DNA of 64,000 nucleotides from Isoetes taiwanensis (taxonomy: Eukaryota > Streptophyta > Lycopodiopsida > Isoetales > Isoetaceae): positions 4,313,821-4,377,820 of the forward strand of contig JAJEKV010000057.1 of NCBI GenBank assembly GCA_021234155.1. Direction: 5' to 3'. Numbering within the stretch: position 1 is the stretch's first letter; each line of letters opens with the position of its first letter. The notes below the pieces were generated by a model. It worked only from the letters and a program-made list of their open reading frames with translations. It was not told the origin of the DNA and made no database searches. A program made the translations under genes and the position numbers. Below, one piece after another: positions 13,001-21,976 of the stretch.

Positions 13001-13225
13001 TCAGATCCAGATCTTGCACATCATCTAATTCATCTGCCGGTGGAACCTCGTCTGCAATTGTTTCAATGTGAACAATATCCACATTTGCAGCAATTGACTC
13101 TGTGGATGATCTAATTACGAGGCCATCATCTTTGGATTTACGCAAAGCTCTACTCTTCCTAGTTGGAGTTGCTAAGGAGGTGTACACAAAATTGTTTGAG
13201 CTGCGCCTAGTTTCTACCATAACAC
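10010..13225 (-). pseudogene. ParB-like / permuted DNA methyltransferase-like gene, decayed
   Basis: Minus-strand, multi-exon, with a start at about 13222 (MVETRRSSNN). The first exon has basic and acidic runs. A middle exon (12335-12882) carries, across two frameshifts, a WDGNHR motif like the GxHR box of ParB/sulfiredoxin-fold proteins. Later exons (10516-11768) contain a KRRRK stretch, then a motif IV-like LLDFPTN where DNA amino-methyltransferases have DPPY. At 10200-10260 comes ALDLFVG, and across a stop CGSMMEA, matching motif I (FxGxG). Motif IV before motif I is the beta-class order, the same as in the right-hand gene of this element. Stops and shifts near 12590, 10600, 10230 and 10150 make it inactive. 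The aromatic residue of the catalytic tetrapeptide is absent, so even an intact version might not methylate. Confidence 0.55.
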
Positions 13226-13379
13226 TGCAATTAAAAAAGAATATAAGTGCACAGGCAAAACAAAGGCAAAGGCACATAATATTCCATTTTACCTGCAAGG
13301 CCAGGGTTCAGTAGCGTGCTGCCTTCTGGAGCCAACAATGATGTTACCTAATTAAAAGGGGGCTCCAATAAGAAACTAC

Positions 13380-14060
13380 AAAGAAATTTGAATTCACAAA
13401 ACCAAATGCTCATGTTGTTACCTGATGTAGGAGGGGTTCGGTGCCGAACTACCCCTAATAGATGCAGCAGTTATGTTGCCAGAGATAAGCTAGAGAAGAA
13501 ATAAGAAGACAAAAATAAGAAGACAAAAATATAAGAATAAAAGACAGATCATAGTGGAGCAAAATAATTACCTCTTGGAGCCGTTGGAGCTACAGAGGTG
13601 GGCTCGGTGCCGATCTACAACCTGCTACAATTTGAATTCACAAAACCAAATGCTCCTGTTGTTACCTACTTTGGGAGGGGTTCGGTGCCGAACTACCCCT
13701 AATAGATGCAGCAGTTGTGTTGCCAGAGATGAGCCAGAGAAGAAATAAAAAGACAAAAATAAGAAGACAAAAATGTAAGAGTAAAAGACAGATCATAGTG
13801 GAGCAAAATAATTACCTCTTGGAGCCGTTGGAGCTACAGAGGTGGGCTCGGTGCCGATCTACAGCCTGCTACAATTTGAATTCACAAAACCATATGCTCC
13901 CCTTGTTTTCTTTGTAGGAGGGTTCGGTGCGAACTACCCCTAATAGATGCAGCAGCTGTGTTGCCAGAGATAAGCCAGAGAATAAAAGACAGATCATAGT
14001 GGAGCAAAATAGTTACCTGTTGGAGCTGTTGGAGCAACAGAGGTGCTTAATATGCTGAAT
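13380..14060. repeat. 244-bp tandem repeat, about 2.7 units
   Basis: Units begin near 13431, 13675 and 13918. They share GAGGGGTTCGGTGCCGAACT, an AGATGCAGCAG block, an AAGACAAAAATA-rich block and GGAGCCGTTGGAGCTACAGA. The third unit is shortened. The array lies directly upstream of the left methyltransferase-like gene, so it may be its promoter region. Confidence 0.85.
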
Positions 14061-14375
14061 GCCGAATGTGCTTGAATGCTTAATGCGCACCGTTTGAATG
14101 CTTAATGCTTAACCTGCAGTAGATAATGCATGAAGGATGAAGGATAATGCTTAATGCTTAACCTGCGGTAGATCTTGCTTGAAGGATGGGCTCGGTGCCG
14201 AACTACCCCACAAATAGCTAACAACTCAATGAAAAAATCGTACTTGTTGGAGGAGGGACGGTGCCGAGCTATGGCCGAACAGGGGCCATTCCAAACAAGA
14301 TGCAAGATGCAGGCAGCCAAGTCCTTTTCGTTGGTTCTTTTTCGTTGCTTCCTTCGTTGATTTTTTTACCTGTTT

Positions 14376-14490
14376 CTTTCACTTGTTTGTTTTTTACTTG
14401 TTTGCTTTTTACGTGTATTTTAACTTGTCATTTTCACTTGTTTGCTTTTTGCTTGTCTTTTACTTGTTTTTACTTTTACTTTATATTACA
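14376..14490. repeat. Direct repeat partner of 17632-17740
   Basis: A run of TTTACTTGT/GCTTTTTAC variants ending in ACTTTTACTTTATATTACAAACG matches 17632-17740. The two flank the nested Harbinger element and belong to the host element's own repeat, not to Harbinger, whose TIRs lie inside them. Confidence 0.7.
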
Positions 14491-14524
14491 AACGTGCCGT
14501 GACTAGTCTAGCTAGGAGGTATCC

Positions 14525-14527
14525 TAA
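14525..14527. repeat. TSD TAA of the nested Harbinger, left
   Basis: TAA precedes the left TIR and is repeated after the right TIR at 17576-17578, the 3-bp TSD type (TAA/TTA) of PIF/Harbinger. Confidence 0.75.
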
Positions 14528-15182
14528 TGGGCCGCTCACATGGATTGGAAAATTTGCGGAGGCTGAAGTCCAGCTGGCCCGCGCTGAATCCCCTTTCCCC
14601 GTAGCCGTTCACATGACACTGACCCGATTTGCACAGCTGCTGAATATGGAAACAATTGGTATCACCGCTTGAAAATTTGTATCAGCCAAAGATGAACCGC
14701 CCAAGATGAACCCAAGATAAAACTCAGGAACTTTTGGCCGATTGCTTACCGATTGCTTCCTCAAATCGGATTGCTTCCTCAAATCAGAGTTTTGGGCATC
14801 AGGCCGATTGCAGGTGGAAGTTTTTATGCTAAAATCAGAGTGTGGGAAGGCCGATTACCTTTTGGGAAGCCCGATCCTTTTCCCCCTATCCTTCCCTTTT
14901 CGATCCCATTCCGATCCTTCTCCTCGAAGCCTTTGATTCCGATCCTATTCCTCACATTTTTCTCTTATTTCTTCCATTCTGGAATAGCTTTCTGATATCT
15001 AGGCCGGCCTGTTCGACGAAAAAAATCTGCTCGAGGTCAATTTGTTCAATCTCTTCTCTTCGATCTGTTACAGTTTTGTTATAGTTTTGTTTTTTTTTTT
15101 TCAATTCCCTAACCTTAAAGGTTTCTTATACCCTCGGTCATTGCCAAAGCTTATATATTTCATATCATTATTCAAGAAGACC

Positions 15183-15669
15183 ATGTATTCCCCAAATTTG
15201 TCTTCCTCCAATATTTTGGATTTTGTGCGCGAACTATGGGAGGACAATGAAGACTCCATGGATCAATTCTTTCAATCCGTTTTGCAGATACTGTATTGCT
15301 GGCTTCTTATTATTCTGGGGTTGAACCCGAGGAGACCTCGCGAGTACTGGATTTTCCCACGACAAGTGGTATTCTGGAGGGATCTCAGCTCTTCACTGTG
15401 GTTAGAAGGTAGCCCCCGAGGCTGATCCCATGGAAATGGTACGCGAGCCAATTGATAAGAGTCTTGCGTTCGCATGTGTGATATTCAGGCTGGCTCATAA
15501 TGACAAATGCATTGTCATTGCTCAACTATTTGGTATCGGTTCATCAACAATCCACAAGTACACAAGGATTGTTGTGGACATACTGGCTACGCGTTTAAGA
15601 AGAGATTTCATTAATCCCCCATATGGTCCTAGACTGCAAGAGATCATAGAAGATTTTGAATCTATATAG
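15183..15669 (+). pseudogene. PIF/Harbinger transposase, N-terminal fragment
   Basis: The frame at 15430-15669 matches the HTH part of Harbinger transposases: LAFACVIFRLAH, then LFGIGSSTIHKYTR, ATRLRRDFI and GPRLQEIIEDFE. It stops at 15669, just before the position where the DDE domain should begin. The upstream piece starting at 15183 (MYSPNLSSSN) is joined by broken frames around 15290-15430. No catalytic residue is present. This looks like an internal deletion. Confidence 0.75.
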
Positions 15670-15751
15670 AAGATTATGATTACAACGAAAAAGATAATCA
15701 CAATGAAAAAGAAACATAGCACTCCAAATCCAAAAGTTGCAAAGGAAAAGT

Positions 15752-16825
15752 TCACTGTTGGTAGTTGGAATCATGACTTCCAAAGTTGAAGCGATCCCCT
15801 TCCCATTGAGCCTGGCTTGCATTGCTTGGTTGTGTAGATGAAAAACGTGCACTCAACTCCATTTGCAAGCGCATTTGCATCTCCGCTAGATGCATGTGCA
15901 TCTGCTCGCTTTTCTCTTGTGCATCTTTCTTTGCCTGTATCTCTAATAACTTCAAGTCCTTGTGTATTACAGTGATATCCTTCATTGCTTCCGCAAGTAT
16001 TGCAGCTGCACCCCTTACACCGTCCTCCCCACGTTTGGACTTCGTTTTTTGACCACGTAGACTGGAGGTGCTATTCCTTTGGCCACACTTCTCCTTCTCA
16101 ATAGTCTTGGGAGTGTGCTCACTAGTATCCTTCTCATTATCCACCTTCTCCTCTTCCTCACTATCGGGCTCAATGATGGTGACGCAAGCTTCACCAGACT
16201 CCAAAGTTACAGCCGGCACATTAAGTGAGCTAGCTTTTGATGCTTTTCTACTTCCATGCTCCACATTAGAATCACTCTGAACCACGGAACGCTTTCGTTT
16301 CCCACTCTTCTTGGAATTAGACGTCTCATTGGACCTGAACCCTTCGTCCGTAGAACCACCTGGTAACCCACCACATTTGGAGGAATTCTCTAGAACTTGG
16401 TCTAGCTGATCGAAATACTGCCATGTGCTTGGAGTCCCACTAGTTCCAGACTGCTTTTGCCTCTCTTGCTTGTAACGCCTAATCATATGCTCCATACGAT
16501 TCTTAACTTGCTTCCAAGTATAATTTGTTCCCATATCCTTATTGACACGACTAGCTAGGAGCTCATAATGCTTAGCACCGAAATTACCATTACGAATAAT
16601 GTTCACTTTAATGTCCGCAAACTCATCCAACAAGCTATCAACACACTTCGAAGGCCACAATAGCTTACCTTTTTTTTCAGCCTGATCCTCCAATTCCTCG
16701 GCCATTGGCATGTCACCTAAGCTTGGAGTTTCCATTTGTGTGGAAGCTACCATCTCAACCTCTTGGGAGTCCTCGTACATGTCAAAATCAAGGGTGTCTT
16801 CAAGAGGGATGCTATTCAAGTCCAT
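15752..16825 (-). CDS. Myb/SANT-like protein of PIF/Harbinger
   Basis: An intact 357-residue frame. I chose the Met giving MDLNSIPLED (16823-16825) because the 29 upstream residues of the longer frame are hydrophobic and unlike the family. A trihelix-type Myb/SANT-like domain lies at about residues 45-115 (LLWPSKCVDSLLDEF, then NYTWKQVKNRMEHM). Next come a Ser/Lys-rich linker with an SGKRKRS nuclear-localisation-like run, an acidic patch (DSEEEEKVDNEKD) and a C-terminal Met/Gln-rich coiled coil. In this superfamily the Myb-like partner binds subterminal DNA and helps bring the transposase into the nucleus. It is uninterrupted although its transposase partner is truncated. Confidence 0.8.
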   Translation of the reverse strand: MDLNSIPLEDTLDFDMYEDSQEVEMVASTQMETPSLGDMPMAEELEDQAEKKGKLLWPSKCVDSLLDEFADIKVNIIRNGNFGAKHYELLASRVNKDMGTNYTWKQVKNRMEHMIRRYKQERQKQSGTSGTPSTWQYFDQLDQVLENSSKCGGLPGGSTDEGFRSNETSNSKKSGKRKRSVVQSDSNVEHGSRKASKASSLNVPAVTLESGEACVTIIEPDSEEEEKVDNEKDTSEHTPKTIEKEKCGQRNSTSSLRGQKTKSKRGEDGVRGAAAILAEAMKDITVIHKDLKLLEIQAKKDAQEKSEQMHMHLAEMQMRLQMELSARFSSTQPSNASQAQWEGDRFNFGSHDSNYQQ

Positions 16826-17007
16826 GGAAATAAAAAAATTGTAAGATAGTAACAAGGTTGTAACAAATACTATAGTTCTAAGCAATGAGAAAAGAAACCG
16901 AGGGTGTAACAATAGGCAATGAAAAAAAAAACCAAAGGTGTAAGAAACCTTTAAGCTTAGGAATTAAAAAAAAAAACACAATTGTAACAAAACGAGAATG
17001 TATCAGA

Positions 17008-17080
17008 TTTTGGGCTCGAACAGATTACACAGATTTTGGGCTCGAACAGATTACACAGATTTTGGGCTCCAACAGATTGG
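17008..17080. repeat. 29-bp tandem repeat, 2.5 units
   Basis: The motif ATTTTGGGCTCGAACAGATT is repeated with an ACACAG spacer inside the right arm of the Harbinger element. Confidence 0.7.
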
Positions 17081-17575
17081 TCGAACAATTGGGCAGTGTA
17101 TCAGAAATCTCTGGGAAAGGGAGGAATAGGGTCGGAATGGGAGGAATAAGATCAGAATGGGAGGATCAGGGTGGATTAAAAACAGGATTCAAGACCGGAT
17201 TAGAGAATGGAGCCGTTCACAGTAGCGGATTGAAGGCAAGGCAGTTCACAGTAGCGGACAAGCCGATCACAGATCTGAAAAATATGGAGCAATAAGGTGA
17301 TGATCGAAGCCTTTTCGATTATGATTTGTAGTTCTTTCTTCCCCAGTTACAGCTGCCCCGATTCCATTAATCAGCCGGATCAGTGCATGTGAATGTGTTT
17401 TTATCCCCTGCTGATTCCTCCTGGCTGAGTAAGCCAGAAATCAGCCGAGCCCAATTTAGGGGTTCAGCTCTCGCGCCATGAACGACGCGATGCTGAGTCC
17501 AAAAAGTTGAGCTGCTGAAAAATAGAGCAGCGCGTTATCAGCGCGGGTGAAATCGCGGCCCATGTGAACGGCCCA

Positions 17576-17578
17576 TAA
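17576..17578. repeat. TSD TAA of the nested Harbinger, right
   Basis: Right-hand copy of the 3-bp target duplication; see 14525-14527. Confidence 0.75.
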
Positions 17579-17631
17579 GATGCAGATACAAACGTGGAGT
17601 GTACTAGCTAGGATATATCCAAACGGTGCCG

Positions 17632-17875
17632 AACTTTTTACTTGTTTGTTTGCTTTTTACGTGTCTTTTTACTTGTCTTTCTCACTTGTTTGCTTTTTAC
17701 TTGTCTTTTACTTGTTTTTACTTTTACTTTAAACGTTCATATTACAAACGTTATTACAAACGTTCATTAAACATTATTACAAACGTTCATATTACAAACC
17801 TCATTACAAACGATCATTAAACCTTATTACAAACTTTAAACCTTATTACAAACGTTCATATTCCTTTAATTTTAA
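17632..17875. repeat. ACTTGT-rich repeat and ATTACAAACG array
   Basis: 17632-17740 repeats 14376-14490. It is followed by a degenerate array of ATTACAAACGTTCAT and TTAAACCTTATTACAAAC-like units to about 17875. No coding content. Confidence 0.7.
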
Positions 17876-18199
17876 ACGTTGAAATGGACACGTTAATTAT
17901 GCCACCTACTTAAACGCCACCTAACAGCTAGAACTAACTTCAAGGATATGAATTTAATTTCATATCTAGATAAGAATACAATTCTCATTTTACAAGGATA
18001 TGAATGTAATTTCGTGTGCTCTAGTACAGAATTTGTACTCTATTTCCAAAGGCAGTCTGTAGTTTACTTTCATGGCGCCTCGTTTAGTTGTGAAAGGATT
18101 TGGAAAGCTACAGGAGTTGACATTGCCATTTGTTAATGGGCGATGTGAGCTGCAACGTAGCTTGCTTTGTGCAACATTTGGTTTTGATGAAACCACTAT

Positions 18200-21100
18200 T
18201 TGTGTTGTTCTGTGCTAGAAAATACGTGTGGCCCTGCTACTGCAATCAACGTAGAATCTCCTGCGGCCTCTACAAATCATATCTGTGGCTCTACTTTTCG
18301 CAAAGTCCTAGCATGTCCCTCAAACAGCAAGTTGAAAAGAATTATGATGGAAGTTAGTGAACCTCAACAAGTTCAATGCTTGCCACCATTTTATGATGGG
18401 AAAGTTGTATTTGAACTACCTCCACAAAAATCTGGTAGTAGCATGGAAGGCATGCAACAAAACATGGATCCTCATGTTTGGACTGCACCAAGCCACACTC
18501 ATATTCCATGTGTTCGTGGGACTGTTAGGCTATCGTATGGTGCTGGAGAGCTAGAGTGTCTCAACCCCTGGTGTGATTATAATCTTACACATGGGAAGGC
18601 TAACAATGTGCAATGGAAAGGGGCTATAAACAAGAGGCCTGTAGTTGGCGAGTTAAACGAGGAACATGGATCATTGTGTTGTGAATATTGCAAAGAGCAA
18701 CCTTCATGTGTGGGGTTGTGCAATGCAATGGTATATTACTGTATTCCAGACAATATTCATGATACGAGGCTAGTTATACACACTGGCAGTCATAGTCATC
18801 CAATAAGGCGTGTGCAATCAAGATCTGATATATTGCACTTGAGATCAATCTTAGAAAGTTCTGTGCAATCTTCTTGCAAGATGAAGGGAACTAGACATGC
18901 TCAAAACGAAATTGCCATGCAAGAAATTTGCAAAAGTGTCATTGAAACAGCTGACGTAGATCATGTGAACAAGTTGAGTGTCGAGCAAATGGATGAGTTG
19001 CTAATTCGACTGGAACCACTTTGCAACCAGAGAAGGTAAGGAAAAAAAACTCATTACATAAGTACATTATATTGACATTGATTAGCCTCTGATTAAAATT
19101 TACTTATTTTGTAGGTTGATAAGATGGTTAGACAATGCTCGAATAAAGAATAAAGAATGTTTTGATGATATTAGCAGTATACTCAACCTGAAACGAAGGT
19201 GTCGTTATGAATATTTTCATGGATCCAAGTTTCCTTATCAGGCACATGGCGAGAATGAAAGATGTTATGTTTTCAAAATGTCTACTAATGGACCAGGCTC
19301 TGGAGTTGATTTAGTAAACAGAATGCGGCCATCTGGTGATTTATCAAAGGCATGGGTGCATTTTGATCACGTGAAGCGCATTCAAGGTTGGACAACCCTT
19401 GCTTGCCATGTATATGACCCCACGTAAGTATTATTTATATATTGCATTTGGTAGTATCCATTTAACTGAAGTCACTATATAATATCTTGAATACTTCGTA
19501 TTGTTACAGTGTTAGAGGTTTGATGACCATAGCTGTATGTGACATGAAAACAGAAGATGTCTTGTCTCAAAAGAAATTTTGGGTCAAGCTAAATAAGGTC
19601 ATGACTAGTAAGAACTATCCACCAGCAGAGTTTCACGGGTTCATGGCAGATGAGGCCCAAGCCAATTGGACAGCAATTAGAGAAGTATTTTATAATGGCC
19701 AAATACACACTGAAAAAGAAAGATCTTGTATTTTCCATTTTGAACAGTGTCTACAACGCCATACTAAGAGTCTTATATATCCAGAATATAGACAAGAACA
19801 TCTGAAGCTTTGTAGAAAGTGGAGAGAGTGTCAAACAATAGATGATCTTTGAAAGATGTATCAATCAATCATAGATTGGTGGCATGGCAAGGCTTCACCA
19901 AGTGATGTAAACTCTTTGTCCTCATGGTTAGCATGGTGGCACCATAGAATAAGTAGATGGGGAAATTATATGAAGGCCAGCACAGACTTATCCACAGCTA
20001 TGTATATGCCTGACACAAATTTGTCAGAATCCAGACATGGGAGTTGGTTAGCTGCAACTGGTTACACTAGAACCTTAACATTATATGATGCAAGTCTTTT
20101 TGACCTTCTTGAAGCATTCTTCGCAGAGCACAAGGTACAAATCATATTTAGAGCACAACTATGTTGGTCCTGGACCTGGAATTTCGACTTTATTTACCAA
20201 ACTGCAAGGGCAACTTAGCAGTGGTATTAAGTCAAAAGCTGCTGCTGAATGTTTTAATCAGGAAGTCGGCAGACATGGCATGTATCCATATGTTTCAGGA
20301 ACAGGTGGAAATGATCAAACTATATCCAAGAAGCAAAAAACAGTCTCAAATGATGGGAACTTGACACGGGTTCGAACGACGCGCCCCGGATAAGCAAGCA
20401 CATAATGTTCCAAGAGTTGCTTCCGATGATCCGGTGGTCAGAAATCTGTTTGCTGCTACATCTTCAGTTCTGATGGAGAGAGATGTTCACAACACTTTTT
20501 GGGCTATCAGAAGAACAACTGCTGGCAGTCAAGTTAAATGTCAGGGAATGACATCTGAAAATGGAAGGAAATGTAACAAGAAAATTAACAAGGGATTGTC
20601 TTCTACTGCAGCACCTAGCTTCTATGGAATCAGGACATTCAGGGGGGGATCACAGGAACAATTAGTTTGGTTTTGTCCAGATAATGTGAAGTGCACATGG
20701 TACCCAAATAAGGCTCTGTTGCACCCACCTCTAAGACCACAACTATGGCCAGTTGCAAGAGGAAGCAATCTGCGACAGGATGAAATAGAGTTCTTGGTGA
20801 ACAAAGGATACCAGTTAGATGGGATTCACATGCAACCAGTCATTCACACTGGTAGTGCAGCTGAGGAAACATCACATAATGATGTTTCTGAAAGTGTCCG
20901 CATGACAAGGGATGGAAGACGTGTGAATAAAAGGAAGGAGTTGACCAAATTTGGGATGGTGCGCCTTGAGCAAAGTAAAGATATGGTGGTCGATGATGTG
21001 GCCAGGGAAGCAGTAATTCAAAGGAGGCATGTCAACTACACAATCCAAAGAGAAGGTAAAGTGTACACAGTTAGCATAAAACGTGAACCAGCCTGCACCT

Positions 21101-21258
21101 GTCCAGACTTCATGCATTGGAGCAACAAGAAGCAATTTGTTCCTTGCAAGCACTTGTTCTACATATACACTAAGGTGCTTGGGAGGGATCCTTTGGCTGA
21201 TCTACGACTGATACAACCAATGTTTCCAGATTCCGTGCTGGATGTTATTCTAGCTTAG
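18200..21258 (+). pseudogene. MULE-type transposase with SWIM zinc finger, decayed
   Basis: Multi-exon plus-strand gene (18200-19039, 19116-19423, 19509-20200, 20434-21258). A DDE-like core is seen in exon 3: an Asp in AVCDMKTEDV, then FMADEAQANW, a CIFHFEQCLQRH block and an SESRHGS motif. The C-terminus has a SWIM finger (CTCPDFMHW...PCKH, CxC...CxH), typical of MULE/FAR1-type transposases. An in-frame TGA at about 19850 and frameshifts near 20140 and 20375 break it. No separate TIRs or 9-bp duplication were found around it, so it may be an integral gene of the giant element or an older nested MULE whose ends have decayed. The start is uncertain; an ATG near 18345 (MMEVSEPQQV) is an alternative. 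Confidence 0.7.
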
Positions 21259-21484
21259 GGTATTATTGTATTGGATAAATGTTATTTGTGTTTCATCTAC
21301 TATTAGTATATTATAGCACTATTATAGTAAGCGTTGTTTGAGTACTCGGTCTATTAATATTATTTGTTCTGTTTATTTAACTCTTTAGGCAATTTGCCAA
21401 TGTTATTTTCTATTTTGTTGCATATAATATTATTCGGTCTGAAAAAAAGCCCATTTTGCCCAGCGACAAAAAACCACAAAAAAA
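21259..21484. other. Spacer between MULE-like and proline-rich genes
   Basis: AT-rich convergent 3' region of about 225 bp. No terminal repeat was recognised. Confidence 0.4.
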
Positions 21485-21955
21485 TTACACTCGAAAAAGA
21501 AGTTGAGGCGGATGACGTAGTTGAGTAGCTCCAGAAGTCTCGTAAAACACAGGAGTAGCATGGTGCTGACTACTTTCACTAGGAGTGGCATCCTGCAGTG
21601 CAACGGATGGTGTTGGAGTCATTTGCGACCGTGTGGGCTGTCTAGGCTGAACCAAGGGAGACGGACTAAAAATAACGGGAGGAGGGAGTCTGGGATCGGC
21701 TGTAGTAAAACGATTGGGTGGGTGTTCCGGAGGAGTGAAATGCATGGGTGGTGGCAAACGAAGCACAGGAGCAGGAGGTGGTGGCGTGAACTGCATTGGT
21801 GGTGGTAGCCGACGTGCACAAACAGGAGGGCTGGGGCTCTGAGTGTCAGAGTCAGAAGTTTCCTGGCCAGCAGGAACCGCTGGTGTGAAAACCATTGGTG
21901 GAGGTAGCCGGCGAGCAGGACGGGGTGGCTCGGACGCTCTCTTCTCTCCAGCCAT
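21485..21955 (-). CDS. Proline-rich protein with RLPPPMxFTP repeats
   Basis: Intact 156-residue single-exon frame, function not recognised. It contains four or five imperfect repeats of a 10-residue unit (RLPPPMVFTP, RLPPPMQFTP, RLPPPMHFTP, RLPPPVIFSP) separated by Ser/Thr/Pro linkers, and a basic N-terminus (MAGEKRASEPPRPARR). No signal peptide or membrane segment is apparent. Such repeats suggest a disordered scaffold or SH3/EVH1-like ligand, but that is inference. It is transcribed away from the methyltransferase gene, and the intervening ~1 kb holds the densest cluster of the 16-bp palindromes, so the two genes may share a bidirectional control region. Confidence 0.55.
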   Translation of the reverse strand: MAGEKRASEPPRPARRLPPPMVFTPAVPAGQETSDSDTQSPSPPVCARRLPPPMQFTPPPPAPVLRLPPPMHFTPPEHPPNRFTTADPRLPPPVIFSPSPLVQPRQPTRSQMTPTPSVALQDATPSESSQHHATPVFYETSGATQLRHPPQLLFRV

Positions 21956-21976
21956 AGTGAGCTCGCTGGCACAGAC

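Larger units (their letters stand above)
14528..17575. mobile_element. Nested PIF/Harbinger element, 3.05 kb
   Basis: Ends are TGGGCCGCTCACATGG on the left and its near-inverse CCATGTGAACGGCCCA on the right, flanked by TAA. Inside are the two proteins of the superfamily: an N-terminal piece of the transposase (+) and a full-length Myb/SANT-like protein (-), arranged convergently. The DDE catalytic domain is missing, so the copy cannot mobilise itself. It is younger than the giant element in which it sits. Confidence 0.82.
13437..17633. repeat. Dispersed TTCGG-TG-CCGAA dyads (8 copies)
   Basis: Short imperfect dyads with core CGGTGCCG occur at 13437, 13604, 13681, 13848, 13923 (one base lost), 14192, 14259 and 17624. 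Arms TTCGG and CCGAA flank a TG centre. Five are part of the 244-bp tandem repeat, and three lie outside it, the last beyond the nested Harbinger element. This implies the dyad region was continuous before that insertion. Confidence 0.6.

Noticed and set aside
13102-13314. Plus-strand frame over the first exon of the left methyltransferase-like gene
   Set aside because: Antisense shadow of the minus-strand exon.
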